DNA of 20,122 nt from Isoetes engelmannii (GCA_011763485.2 JAANSK020289490.1:1-20122), one strand, 5' to 3'; positions 1 to 10,420 are shown, counted from the stretch's first letter. Made by a program: numbers and translations. The notes: generated by a model not told the origin, from the letters alone.

Positions 1-1060
1 GCACTCTAGAAATACCATTTAGTACATCAATTTGAATACACCACAAAATCATAGCCAAAACCTTATTGAAAAGCGTAAATACAAAAGGAACCCCCTGTTA
101 TTTTGCTAGATATTGGTACTAAATCCATCTCTTCTTTCTCTTCATCAGTTTGTGGATATAGATCCTTGGATATTCTGCAACTTGGAAGGACTGGAGTCTT
201 TACTGCATTACAGTCAGCTATATTGAATTTTTCTAGCATAGATTGAATATACTTTGTTTGAGTGAGTGATAACACCTTTCTTTTTCTGTCTCGAGTAACT
301 TCAATTCCAAGAAATTTCTTCAATTCCCCTAGATCAGTCATCATGAATATGTTTTTGAGGATACCCTTGCATTGATTTAGAATGCTCATGTTATTAGCAA
401 CCATTATACAATCGTCCACATATATAGCTATGATGCAGTAATTATTTCCTTCTCTAAATATATAAACATTCCCATCATTATCTAATTTCTCAAATCTCTG
501 TTCTCTTAAATATCCATCTATGCACTTGTACTACTGCCTAGGGGACTGTTTTAACCCATAAACAACCTTGTTGAGTTTCCAAACCTTATCTTTCCCACTT
601 TCATATCCAGATGCTTGTTTCATATAGATCTCTTCATCCAATTTAGCATTTAGGAATGCAGTACTAATATCCATATAGTGCAACTCCCGATTTCATGCAT
701 TTGCCATAGACATTAGCATCCTGATGCTTGCAAGTTTTACCACAGGAGAGAAAGTGTTATCATAGTCCACACCCTTCTTTTGTGAGAACCTTGAGCAACC
801 AAACGAGCCTTATATTTTGGTTTACATTCAGCATCTATTTTCAGCTTATACACCCACTTATTTCCTATTATGTTCTTCCCTTTGGTGTGTCAATTGTATC
901 ATAAGTGCCAGTATGCTCAAAGGATTGCATTTCATCATCCATAGCTTGCTTCCATTTATTTGCATCAAAGCATTAACTGCATCTTCAAAGCTTTCTGGTA
1001 CACCTGATACTAAAACCATTAGTGCATCTGGAGCCTTGTCTGTTTGCAATCTATAGCTTC
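1..1060 (-). pseudogene. copia reverse transcriptase region, incomplete at the window edge
   Basis: The minus strand shows PESFEDAVNA, the usual lead-in to copia RT, then AECKPKYKARLVAQG-like and YMDISTAFLNAKLDEEIYM-like stretches, then AIYVDDCIMVANN with the YVDD catalytic motif, and TDLGELKKFLGIEV with the FLG-type motif. The domain continues toward RNase H beyond the left edge. It is broken in several places. Confidence 0.88.
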
Positions 1061-1333
1061 TTCCGCCTTGTTGTCTTCCCCAGTGTTAACCTGAGCTTCA
1101 TCCTTGAGAATTTCTCCTTCTGTCCTCCTTTTTCTTGTTGGTTTTTCTTGTGGCACATCATTACTCACATTCTTGTCAACTTGTTCATGTTCTGCCCTGT
1201 CCAATACTTCTGAACATTCACTTTCAGTGTCATCATTGCCATCCTCACTTTCAATATCCACATTGTTTTGTGTATCTTTAACATCCTCCTTAACATCATG
1301 TTATTTTTTCTATCAAGTTTAGGTTTGTACAAC

Positions 1334-1998
1334 TCATCTTCTACAAATATTATATCTACAAATGATCATGGATCTATTATCTAATTTCTTTCTTAATTCC
1401 TCAGGAAGAAGAGTATACACTAGGCAACCATATATTCTATATTTTTCATAATTTGGAAGCTTACCAGACAATAGTCTGTCAGGATAGTCCCCATCTAAGC
1501 TTGAAGAAGGCAGTACGTTTTGGATTTGCACAACAGTCTTGACTGCTTCTTCCTGCAAGAAGTTTGGAAGACCTACATGTTTCAACATGGCTCGTACTCC
1601 ATTTAGTATTGTCTTGTTTTTCCTCTCAGCCACACCATTTTGCTGAGGGGTATGACTACAAGTATATTGGCGTCCAATTCCTTTTTTAACACAAAAATGT
1701 ACTAAACTTTGATGACATATACTCACCTCCTCTGTCTGATCTCACACACTTAATCCTTTTCCCAGTTGAGCATTCTTCTTCTGCAGCGAAGGTCCTTCTA
1801 TTGTAGTCATCAACAAATGTTATAAAGTATCTCTTTCCTGTAATTATTACATTCAAAGGGCCATAAATCAGTGTGTACAAGTTCCAAACTTCCTTTGGCT
1901 ATTTTATTTGATTTCTTGAATGACAGTCTGCAATGCTTTCCAAGCATACAACCTTTGCAAGTATATTTTCTGCCTTGGATTCTGTTGAGCCTATCCAT
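1334..1998 (-). pseudogene. copia integrase catalytic core region
   Basis: The translated pieces contain LELVHTDLWPF, RYFITFVDDYNRRTF, VRSDRGGEYMSSKF and HTPQQNGVAERKNKT. These are the usual landmarks of the copia integrase core, including the D, D and E catalytic surroundings. They appear in correct order but in several frames, as expected for a fossil. Confidence 0.9.
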
Positions 1999-2393
1999 CC
2001 TTTTTTAAGCATTGATTTGATATTTGTTATATTGGTATGTCCCAATCTTTCATGCCATGTCATGATATTTGGGTCTGTTACCAAGTTTACACTTGTCAAA
2101 CATTTAACATTTATACTAAACAGATTTCCAACCCTTCTTCCTAAAAACCTCAATTGATTTCCTTCAAATACTTTACAATGCGTTTGTTCAAAAAGAACTT
2201 TAAATCCAAGATCAACTAGTTGACAAACTGAGATCAAATTTTCGACTAGAATATTTCTTAGATTCACTACTTTTCTATTGAGGTCAAATAATTCAAGAAC
2301 TCCAACATCTTTAAATTTATGTACATTGCCATTTCCAACTTGGATACGACCACCTTTCTTCCACTGCAGTCCTTGAGAATTGATGAAGAGCAA
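1899..2393 (-). pseudogene. copia GAG-pre-integrase region
   Basis: The translation contains LISVCQLVDLGFKVLFE and then TWHERLGHTNITNIKSM, the typical copia HxRLGH signature at the start of the zinc-binding N-terminus of integrase. The matching cysteine motif CKGCMLGKHCRLSF follows just downstream. It is part of the broken copia element. Confidence 0.85.
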
Positions 2394-2659
2394 GCTATAC
2401 TTTTTTCAGCCCCACTATCTATGATTAAAAAATCGTCATCAATATCACTTTCACAAACTGTAAAAGCCTTAGCATTACTTACCTCAGTTTCTTCATTTAT
2501 TTCCTCATCTTCCAAAGGAACCTCCTCTGCCACATTTGCCTCAAGATTTTGTACTTCTTCCCCTGCCTCTTTCTTTGCATCTAAAACCTCCTCTTCCCCT
2601 AGCATTAGTTCCATCTTTTGGAGTAGAGCACGTGCTGGAATAGTGACCTCTACCTCCAC
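2267..2659 (-). pseudogene. copia protease region
   Basis: After an acidic linker comes FLIIDSGAEKSIACSSS, which contains the D-S-G active-site motif of a retroviral-type aspartic protease in its usual place between the zinc knuckles and the GAG-pre-integrase domain. It is part of the broken copia element. Confidence 0.8.
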
Positions 2660-3521
2660 ACTTGTAGTAGTTAATTTCTCTAGCTAGATTAGGACAATTA
2701 ACCTTCAAATGTCCATATTGATTGCAGTTAAAACAGGGACCAAGTTTACCTCCATGGCATGCTTCTACTTTTCCTTTAAAACTACTGCTATTGTTACCTT
2801 TTCCCTCGGTATATAGAATTTGAGCATCATCTTCTTCTTCATTCACCTTTACTTGCTCCATCTTAGCCTTTAGCATCCTTTCAGCTTCAATCTTGGTCTT
2901 AGCTATAGTCCTGATGAACATGGAAATGTTTTCTAAGCTTGAGACAGCCCGAGAAATAGACAACACTTGTTGTTGCTCAGTATAAAAGACACCTGCTCCT
3001 TCCAGATCTGCAATAATGTTATCAAAGTTTTGCAAGAATTCGTTTACATCATAATTATCATGGAATTTCAGTCTTCTGAGTTCATTTTCTAGAACATCAA
3101 TCTGGGATGAAGTTTTCTCCTCATAAGTCATCAACATATAATCCCACATTTGCTTAGGATGCATACCTCTCAACTTTAGAACAATGCTGGAGCTCACCTT
3201 ACTCATAATGATTCCTTGAGCCGCCATAATTTCTTCCACTTCATCTCTGTCATCACTCCTTTTTGTAGCTGCACTAAGAATCCTTGATTGTCTTCTTGCA
3301 GTTGACATCTCTGTACTTGACCCTTCTTTTGGTCCAGTACTTACATATTCAGCTACCATTGTTCTCACTCTTCTGGCTCTAACTTCTCCATTTGTAGTAT
3401 CAATTAGATACCACAAATCTTCCACTTGTAACACATTGTTTTCCTTCCAAACCTGAAAACCTGAGTCTCCTTTGAAAACCTCAATTGCATTTAATAGTCC
3501 TGCTCCAAACCTACTAGCCAT
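2541..3521 (-). pseudogene. gag: copia gag region (capsid-like and zinc-knuckle nucleocapsid)
   Basis: This is the longest open segment of the fossil, about 326 residues, starting at the ATG beside the primer binding site. The first ~200 residues look like the helical capsid-type domain of plant copia Gag (UBN2-like), including LRGMHPKQMWDYM and a leucine-rich stretch LENELRRLKF. Near the C-terminus there is a CCHC zinc knuckle (CFNCNQYGHLKVNC) and a second knuckle-like motif, as expected for RNA packaging. It is part of a broken element and is not a host gene. Confidence 0.88.
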
Positions 3522-3534
3522 GGCTCTGATACCA
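3522..3534 (-). other. Primer binding site, tRNA-iMet type
   Basis: The minus strand reads TGGTATCAGAGCC, the standard plant retrotransposon primer binding site complementary to the 3' end of initiator methionine tRNA. It starts one base after the LTR end, and the gag start codon follows at once (ATG at 3521-3519). This tight PBS-gag spacing is common in plant copia elements. Confidence 0.9.
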
Positions 3535-3535
3535 A

Positions 3536-3860
3536 TGACATAATTTGGAAGATATAAAGCAACTTGAGACTAGTTACTTTAGCAATACAATCAATTTCAA
3601 TTTCAATAATAATCACTTGATCACATATCAAATGTTTTATCCAAACATTACCAAGTCCGTAGCTACAAACATTGTCATAACTCAATATAATATGGTGGCA
3701 TCCATCAAACTTTATTTCATTTTCAAATCAAACATGAGTTAGGCAATGATTCTTCTTAAGTTCATATCTACCATTTGAATATATTAAGACTCTAGAATCA
3801 AGTTACTGTAGCTATCATATATCACAAAAATACTGAACTTATAATTACAAACCATCACAC
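3536..3860 (-). repeat. Part or all of the copia 5' LTR (outer end uncertain)
   Basis: On the minus strand the sequence ending at 3536 reads TGTCA and is followed one base later by the primer binding site, as expected for the inner end of a 5' LTR ending in CA. The region to the right is AT-rich and non-coding. An outer end beginning TGTGAT around 3858 is a candidate, but the partner LTR is outside the window, so this end is unproven. Confidence 0.5.
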
Positions 3861-3934
3861 GAAAATGTGTCTACTCTCGATCTCAGTACCACCCGATGAT
3901 TACCTAATAAAAATTGTATCGATTCATCTTTTAT

Positions 3935-5245
3935 AATTCTAAGACAGGATCCGTATTATAATGATCTGGAATTTCGGATGAGACTTCTATATGAAGCACA
4001 CAATAGTCCATTAGCAGGGCATCCCGGAGCTCGCACAAGACTCAAAGGAAAAGTTAGAAAAATCTGTGTTATAATGCTTTGGAATTGAGGACGAGACTCT
4101 TATGCAAAGCACACGAAAGTCCATTAACAGGGCATCTCGGAACTCGCACAAGACTCAAAGGAAAGTTAAGCATAATTTATTTTGGCTGGGGCAAAAGAAA
4201 ATGGTTAAAAAAGTATGTGGCGAGATGTTTAGCATGTCAGAATATTAAAACCTTATGTTGTAAAGCTCCAGGAGAACTCGAACATCTAGATGCTTATTTT
4301 GAACAGAATGCGGAGATGTGATGAAGCAAGACAGAACGTGGGATGGCACCTGCACCTACTGAAAGTTTCTTTATCCAAGTGGGAATGAATTAGCATGGAC
4401 TTCATTGTAGATCTACCTCTAAAACGTGCGGGGTATAATGCGATCTATGTTGTTGTGGATTGCTTAAATGGACAAGCACATCTTAGAACGACAAAAACCA
4501 CAGCACAACCATGGATATCTCTAAGTTGTTTGTCAAAGAGATTTTTAGGTTACATGGTATGCCACATATCATTACCTCAGATCGAGATTTCAAGTTTATG
4601 AGTTATTTTTGGCAAGGATTGTTTTGGAGATTAAGAACTAAGTTGAATACTAGTATTGTGCACCATCCATAGACAGACGGACATGTAGAGCTTCTGAATC
4701 ACGTTTTGGAGGACATTTTGAGAATGTAAAACTCAAGTCTGCCCAACACGTTGGATACATACATTTGGCTGAGTCTACACACAATAATATGGAGCAAGAG
4801 TTATTTGAGGCAATGTATAACAAACAGTATCAATGTCCTCTTAATTGAAGGGATCATATTTCTAATGTAGAAATGGCTAATGAAGTAGCTAGCTCAAGGT
4901 TTGAATACACAGCTGAGAAGACTTCGTCAAAATTTTTCAGTGGCTCAAAATACGCAAAAGCAGTATGCAGATAAAAGGCGAAGGCGCAAGCCATTTGAAT
5001 TTGTGGAAGGTCAATATGTGTTCTTGCATATTAATTCCAAGCAGAGCTTATTGGAATCTAAAAGTGTGGGAAAATGGGCTCCAAGGTACGTGGGACCGTT
5101 CAAGGTGTTGGAATGCATCAAGAAAGTAGCTTACAGGTTAGAGATACCTCCACATGTTAGGGTGCATAATGTATTCCATGTGAGCAATTTGAGGAAGTAT
5201 GTTTCGAACCGTCGCATATGTTGGCTGGCGACGATTTGGTAGGTA
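3935..5245 (+). mobile_element. Ty3/gypsy pol fragment (integrase part), broken
   Basis: A plus-strand Ty3/gypsy remnant lies in opposite orientation to the adjoining copia element. The order is an H2C2 zinc-binding domain (HESPLTGHLG ... CLACQNIK, ~4079-4270), the integrase core (MDFIVDLPLKRAGYNAIYVV, from 4395), and a C-terminal domain (KWAPRYVGPFKVLE, VAYRLEIPP, VHNVFHVSNLRKYV, to ~5210). No reverse transcriptase or gag precedes it, so the 5' part is missing. It is interrupted several times and is a fossil. A chromodomain could not be seen. Confidence 0.88.
3950..4170 (+). repeat. Tandem duplication of ~110 bp inside the gypsy fragment
   Basis: The stretch around 3953-4055 is repeated at about 4068-4168. 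Both copies contain GTATTATAATG- or GTTATAATG-like starts and share AGTCCATTA.CAGGGCATC and CACAAGACTCAAAGGAAA, with roughly 85-90% identity by eye. Both cover the H2C2 part of integrase. The duplication probably occurred after, or during, decay of the element. Confidence 0.8.
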
Positions 5246-5268
5246 GAGAGGATTTGGTAAGTAGAGAG
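5233..5268 (+). repeat. Short tandem repeat, 2 x 18 bp
   Basis: GATTTGGTAGGTAGAGAG at 5233-5250 is followed at once by GATTTGGTAAGTAGAGAG at 5251-5268, differing at one base. It sits at the end of the gypsy integrase frame. Confidence 0.85.
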
Positions 5269-6610
5269 GATTTAACATGCATGTACGTAAATTCTTTGTC
5301 AATCTATAGATCTAAGAGTAATAATATCAATGAAGAGTTATTCCAGAATTAACCATTGCTCGAAAAAATATATATGCAATATGTATGGGAATTTCATACA
5401 TGCTAAAGTATAAATACCAAATAGTAGAGCCACTTGGGGTTTCGTGCAAAGCCAAGAGAGGAGGAGGAGATGATGTGGAAGATTTAGAGTTCTACAACAA
5501 GAAAAAACAAGGTGGAGGGTTTAAGCTTACATCTAGAGATGCTTAGAATGCTTAGTATTGTTCTTAGCATGATAAGAATTCTTGTATTTAATTCTACTTC
5601 ATGTTGTCTAAGAAGAGATGGGTTAGCATAGAGGTATTATGGTGGAGTTTTAATTGGATGCCAAAACTGGATTGAGTGATTTAAGAAGGGCATAAGGGAA
5701 GAATTAGATGGGATGTTTGAAGTCAAGGATTGTTCTAGAATGTCTAGAGCACGTCGGAATTGATCAGAAGAGACAAAATCATGAAGGTTTGGATTGAAAT
5801 AGCCAAAGTTCAAAATCGGTGGTAAGATTATGAATTGCTTGAAAATAGGTTAGAAAAGCCTAAAACCAAGGGGGTTGCGTAAATAACATCAGACAATTCT
5901 TTTAGGGATTTTTTATTAGCATTTAGGGCTTAGTTGCATGAAAAATACACTTAGGGGTATAGAATATGTATTAAGGTATGAAAAAGAGTTGAATATGGAC
6001 AGAGAATACATATAAAAGCTTACTAGTTTCTCTGTAGAAATATTTCACATGTGCAAAGGGATGGATAGGAGTATGGAAGGTTTTTGTTAGAACAATGGTA
6101 AATAAGGGGTTTTTACCTGACCTCATCTTCGCAGATGGCATATCCAATATATCTATAGGTGAATCCCATGGGCCTAAAACAGGCCAGAGTTGTTCTGGAA
6201 GTGGCTGAAATCCAATTAGATGGGCTGATTTGACACTGAAAGGACCGGATTTCGTGATTCAAGATGATTTGTTGTGCTGTGTTAAAGAATAGAGAGGTTA
6301 TCTGCCCACGAATTTTACTATTTATTGACGTGTTAGGCACTTGGGGAATAAAAAGTTAGGTTAGGTTAGTAAAATTCTTGGATGAACATGGGGAATGGAA
6401 TTGTTATTGGTGCCGCATTATTTCAATATGGCCTAAGCAAGGTCACGAAGGCTAAATAAACGATTAGCAATGGCTTTGTATTGTCAATATTAATGGCACC
6501 ATAATGTTCTAGAAAAGATAATGATTAAAATTAATCTCCATGGAAGAGAAAGGGGTTTGAAACGTATGAGAGCTTCTCAGACATGGCTATGCTACGGATT
6601 TGTTGTTGGG
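5269..6610 (+). other. No gene seen; possible 3' flank or LTR of the gypsy fragment
   Basis: No convincing coding frame runs through this interval. A TATA-like TATAAATACC near 5410 is followed by a purine-rich AGAGAGGAGGAGGAG stretch, resembling the U3-R junction of a gypsy LTR in the same orientation as the upstream integrase. Ends and a target duplication could not be defined, so LTR identity is inference. The rest is AT-rich and unassigned. Confidence 0.35.
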
Positions 6611-6616
6611 CTAGTA

Positions 6617-7193
6617 CGTAACGCCTAAGCTAAGGGATAAATTTTATAAATGACATGATTTATTAATACTATGACAGTATGGGGCCATCAAACTATGGCA
6701 GACATCTTCTAGAATCATAGTCTTCTAGTGCTTAATCAATCTGGCATAGTTTTCCAGATTGTATGATTGAATCACAGTCCAGGGCCATCATATTTAGGAT
6801 TCAAAGGGACAAAGGGACAAACATAGCAATCTATGCTCAAAGAGTTCAGAAGCATACCTGAAGAATGGGCGCTGAAGATCCTTTTTGGCACTGAAGAATC
6901 GCTGAAGACTCGTGTGCTCAAAGAAAACAAAGAACTAAAAAATAGGGCTCATTATATAGGCGATGGAGAACAGATACGGAGAATCGATGGCTGCGATGGG
7001 CGGTGGAGAATAGATGCAGAGAATCGATGGTTTGCGATGGCTTGCTTCATATGCAAGCTTTCATCGGAGAGCAATGTTTAGTCCTAATGTTTGCTTTGCT
7101 TGGAAGCAACGTTTCCTATGTGTTACGTGTCGTTGGCCTATTTTATGCAAAATAAAAAGTATACCCAGAAAAAATAAGAGGCCAGGCGTCACA
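6617..7193 (-). mobile_element. Probable Ty3/gypsy solo LTR
   Basis: Read on the minus strand, the segment starts TGTGACGCCTGGCC at 7193 and ends near GGCGTTAC at 6617, which are short inverted ends typical of gypsy LTRs. It carries a TATA box (TATATAAT, 6952-6959) followed ~35 bp later by what would be the transcribed R/U5 part. There are no adjacent internal sequences, and the 5-bp flanks do not match each other. It is therefore either an old solo LTR or a fragment of a rearranged element. Length is ~577 bp. Confidence 0.55.
6963..7040 (+). repeat. Imperfect ~38-bp tandem repeat inside the LTR
   Basis: GGAGAACAGATACGGAGAAT plus CGATGGCTGCGATGGGCGG is followed by GGAGAATAGATGCAGAGAAT plus CGATGGTTTGCGATGG. 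The two units match at most positions. They lie just upstream of the LTR TATA box on the minus strand, in the position of U3 promoter repeats. Confidence 0.75.
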
Positions 7194-8035
7194 ATGGCAT
7201 TAATCCCTATAGCATTTATATATGTTAAGATAGCTAAAAAGTTCTTCTTCTTTTTTCTTTTTTGACAGAGAATGAGGGGTTTTTCCATTAATCATAGCAA
7301 AAAGATACAATAGTGCATATTATCATTGCAAATGCAAGACAGTTCAAGATATAACATAAAAGTACACTTAAAAATTAGGGCACTAGAGAAGGTCTCTAAT
7401 ATAAATGAAAATTTAGTTTTAATACTAGAGCATTGGATCTTAAGCCAATAATGTAGACTTAAAATTGCAAAAGTAAACTCATGCAGTAGCCATTGGAATA
7501 CAGTACTTAAGAGCTTGTAAAAAATATTAAGAAGCAAAAATAGGTTGATGTAGAGCATTTGTAGGTAGAAATACAAGTCTACAATGTAAGTCTCAGATCG
7601 GACCCCTGGAAAAAATATGAAGATGGCTGAAACCTTCGGACCTGTAATCATAGAAAAACAATTTATTGTAGATACTATAGAGCAAGATTGGTAGTAGATA
7701 TTTGGAAAATAGCAGAGGTATATGGATCAGAAATGGTAGTTTTCAAGGAAGGCAAACTCCCATCCCTCCCTCATTCAATGATTTCAACACTTCTAGAGGT
7801 CAAAAGGATGCCTCAAATAGAACTCTTTATGAAGGATACACAAACTGCATAAGTTACACTGGTATGACATCCTTTACGAAGGACAAAGAGTGGGACGCAA
7901 CCTCCTCCCTAACTTCTTTCATCTCAATATAGAATCTCATATATGTGTTTTAGATAGAGAGCATAATATTTTAGCATGCAGACAAAACAAACAACCTACT
8001 GATTCGACAAAATGCTACAGATGCATTAACTCTCA
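7194..8035. other. No supported gene
   Basis: The interval is AT-rich. A pyrimidine-rich run at 7245-7265 ending in TTTTTTGACAG looks like a splice acceptor by chance, with no coding frame after it. A 76-codon frame at 7702-7932 has no recognisable motif and no coding-like neighbours. Confidence 0.5.
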
Positions 8036-8575
8036 AACTAGATGAAACTGGACAAGGATATTTTTTGCAACCATAAAATTCAGCAGATAATGCTTCTTAT
8101 CATTCACAATCCTAGAATGAATAGCGAGCTGATAAGCTATAAAAGCATCCTTTAAATCACTGGGCAAAGACACCTTTAATTCTCAATTAATGTTGTAGAA
8201 CTCAGGAAGACCAGGACAAGAAATTTGACACCTGGAGCCAGAGGCCCTCTCCATCTTAAATGGAGCACTACTTCTAGGCTGATTATAGACACACTAGAGA
8301 CAACCCGAGACACAAAACTTACTCAAACCACTACCAAGCAACTCATATGCATTCTTTGCCGAAGATACAGAACGTTCCAACTAGATATTGGGAGATCATG
8401 GGCATCGGTAGTAGGTGGAGTCTACAGCTGAAACATTCCCTTGCACATTGTCTGCCATAGTACTATAACTATTACTCGCTGTGATTTGGAACCCAAAGCA
8501 TCCAAATGCCAAAATGATAGAAAATATCGAGTCAGAAGACAATAAAAGAAAAACAATGCCTGCCATCACCCAGAG
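8036..8575 (-). pseudogene. Decayed coding exon of unknown family
   Basis: One minus-strand frame runs from about 8575 to 8040, ~180 codons, and keeps protein-like composition despite about four in-frame stops. It begins after a good acceptor (TTGATTGCAG, ending 8580) with KLWVMAGIVFLLLSSDSIF and a hydrophobic stretch resembling a membrane anchor. It then shows DSTYYRCP, SSAKNAYELLGSGLSKF, GSRCQISCPGLPEFYN and AYQLAIHSRIVNDKKHYL. The frame is never shifted, only interrupted by stops, so decay looks moderate. I do not recognise the family. A host membrane-protein gene relic is likelier than a transposon protein, but this is inference. Confidence 0.5.
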
Positions 8576-8589
8576 CTTCTGCAATCAAG

Positions 8590-8945
8590 CTCATACTCTA
8601 CTCATTGAAGAGCATGGTCGAGGTCGGGTCGGGAAGGAGAAGCTAAATTTCAAGGGATTTTCTAATTTCTACAGCCGTTAGATTAGAGATCTACAGCTGA
8701 GGTAACCACATGTAGCAGGCCACGCGGATAGGCTAGAATTGCAAGAATTGTTGTAAGAGGGGTTAAGCAAGGTGAAATGGTGCCGATGCATAAAAACGCC
8801 TTATAGCCCAGCAACTCCGGACTTGATCTTGTAAAAGGTTAGAAAAAAATTAGATTATTACTGCATGCTTTTCACTTTGCAACCAAAACATTTATAAGCT
8901 CCCAACTTATGCTCAGTAATACTAGGCAACTAGTTTATTATAAAT
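8590..8945. other. No feature seen
   Basis: No sustained coding frame, RNA gene or structured repeat is visible on either strand. Confidence 0.4.
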
Positions 8946-8950
8946 CCAAG

Positions 8951-9125
8951 AGTAGTGTCTTTGTTAGGTGCTTCGTCTTTTAACCAAATATTAAGGTTCA
9001 AATCCTTATAATGGCAAGGTCGGATTGGTGATATTAGCTCTCTTTATCAGCCAATAACTTTTATTAGATCCACTTGTTGTTCGTGAACCACACCCCCGAG
9101 CTAGTATTTTATTCAATACCGTAAC
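8951..9125 (+). mobile_element. tRNA-derived SINE-like sequence (tRNA-Lys-like head)
   Basis: GTGTCTTTGTTAGGTGC is followed by GTCTTTTAACC and then GGTTCAAATCC (8995-9005). The last matches the Pol III B box consensus (GGTTCGANTCC) with one change. The middle part matches the anticodon arm of tRNA-Lys(UUU), including CTTTTAA. The A box is weak and the acceptor stem is not preserved, so it is not a functional tRNA. A tRNA-derived SINE head is the best reading. The 3' end is not defined. Confidence 0.4.
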
Positions 9126-9129
9126 AAAG

Positions 9130-10030
9130 ATGCATTATGTAGTAATAATGAATGCTAGCTCTTCTAGATCATGCATGTGCTATCTAATAACAAAGCACAA
9201 CTAGCAATAAGGCAGGCTTGGGAAAAGGGTAAAATAGATTGAGTTGAGTTGTGAGAGGTTTTGTGATCCGAAGTCTTTGGGAATAAGTTGGTTCATTGAA
9301 TCAAAGAATGTAGCAACATACTTACATCTTGAAGTCTTAGAAAGACATTGTCCCTGACAATTGAATATGCAATAATACAAATAAAGTAGCATCCTTGCTT
9401 TTTTCTCGAGTGTTAATCATACAAGATTTTGTAAAGCATTTAAAAGTCTGGGCCAATACCAATGTAGAACATTTCATTTCATTTAGTTCATGTAGAGGGC
9501 ATTTAAAGAAGTCGTCGACTAGCAACTATTGAATTAATATTGAAATTGAATCCTAGTTTTTTGCTCTTACTTATGTACCTTTAATTTTACTCGCAATCTT
9601 ACAAAAGGAGTGTCTTGGTCATGTATGCAAACAACTTGGTCAAACTCCCCGGTGACAGAATGGGGTATTGCACATTCCTTTGAATTTTTAAGCTTTCAAT
9701 CAGAATTGAGATGCATGCAATGCTAGCATTTATAAAATTATGCCTAAGATAATTGCAGCTTTCTTATAATGCATTGCATTTGACATGTAAAGATTGTCAA
9801 ACACTTCATTATCACAAAGCATACTTTGTGTATGTATGTTTAATGTGGTGATATATACTTCAGCTTTTTTCAATCAATTTAGACCAATTTAGCGATCACC
9901 AATTTGCCGTTGCACCTCCAAAACTGAATGTTGCATGGGACTTTGTAGTGCGTACCTTATCAATCGGAATGGCAGAAGCTCAACACAAGTTGATAAAATG
10001 TATGGGGGAAGGGAAATAGGGGAGAGTTTT
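9130..10030. other. No supported gene
   Basis: Two ~62-codon minus-strand frames at 9201-9525 carry no recognisable motif and overlap in different frames. The remainder is AT-rich with no clear repeat structure. Confidence 0.4.
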
Positions 10031-10035
10031 TCGGT

Positions 10036-10149
10036 TAATCCGGTGGGGTCAGCTCTTGCAGTTCCTTCTTGGCTAACTTGTATGGTACCTTTATCATAGG
10101 CTTGGTATCTGGTACCAGCTTTACTTGCATTTTACATCTCTTTTTGGTG
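10036..10149 (-). pseudogene. Crumb of Ty3/gypsy reverse transcriptase
   Basis: The minus strand encodes CKMQVKLVPDTKPMIKVPYK then LAKKELQEL. This matches the start of the gypsy RT domain, whose familiar form is IDLVPGT-P-I---PYRMAP-EL-EL. Only about 37 codons remain and nothing recognisable flanks them. It is a small fossil unrelated to the nearby palindromic element as far as can be seen. Confidence 0.5.
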
Positions 10150-10216
10150 ACGCTGGCTACTAGACATTATTAGTTTTGGGCAGTCGTCTGACTATCAACT
10201 ATACATTTCCAACACA

Positions 10217-10420
10217 TAAAGGAAGGGATGGCGATATTTCATCTGTTTTCACCCCATTTTATATCCACAGTCCTCCTAGTGGTCGTTTGGTTTCTAACAG
10301 CAGGGTAGAGGAATTTTATGGAGCTTGCAGATGGTCACCTGATTTCTAATGGTAGAATAGAGGAGATTGCAGCTTCAACGATCAAGGAGCAGTGCCGAAA
10401 TATCGCCGCCCTTTCCTTTA
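10217..10420. mobile_element. Small inverted-repeat (MITE-like) element
   Basis: TAAAGGAAGGGATGGCGATA (from 10217) is mirrored by the minus strand of 10397-10420, TAAAGGAAAGGGCGGCGATA, giving ~24-bp terminal inverted repeats with few mismatches around a ~204-bp unit. Inside is an imperfect direct repeat: GGTCGTTTGGTTTCTAACAG at 10281 and GGTCACCTGATTTCTAATGG at 10333. A target duplication could not be assigned, so the superfamily is unknown. Confidence 0.5.

Larger units (their letters stand above)
1..3860 (-). mobile_element. Ty1/copia LTR retrotransposon, broken, cut by the window edge
   Basis: A minus-strand Ty1/copia element is read from about 3860 down to 1. The order is part of the 5' LTR, a primer binding site, gag with CCHC zinc knuckles, an aspartic protease with a DSG motif, GAG-pre-integrase and integrase, then reverse transcriptase with YVDD. 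This protease-integrase-RT order is diagnostic of copia as opposed to gypsy. RNase H and the 3' LTR would lie left of the window. The reading frame is interrupted on the order of ten times, so this is a fossil. With only one LTR visible, its age cannot be estimated here. The right boundary (~3860) is approximate. Confidence 0.93.

Noticed and set aside
2319-2687. Plus-strand serine-rich 122-codon frame
   Set aside because: It is the antisense shadow of the copia gag-protease region; its serine runs come from reverse-reading an acidic linker.
7245-7275. Pyrimidine tract plus CAG as a splice acceptor
   Set aside because: No coding frame follows it and it lies just outside an LTR; it is a chance signal in AT-rich DNA.
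7702-7932. 76-codon plus-strand frame
   Set aside because: No recognisable domain or neighbouring exon; it could easily occur by chance at this length.
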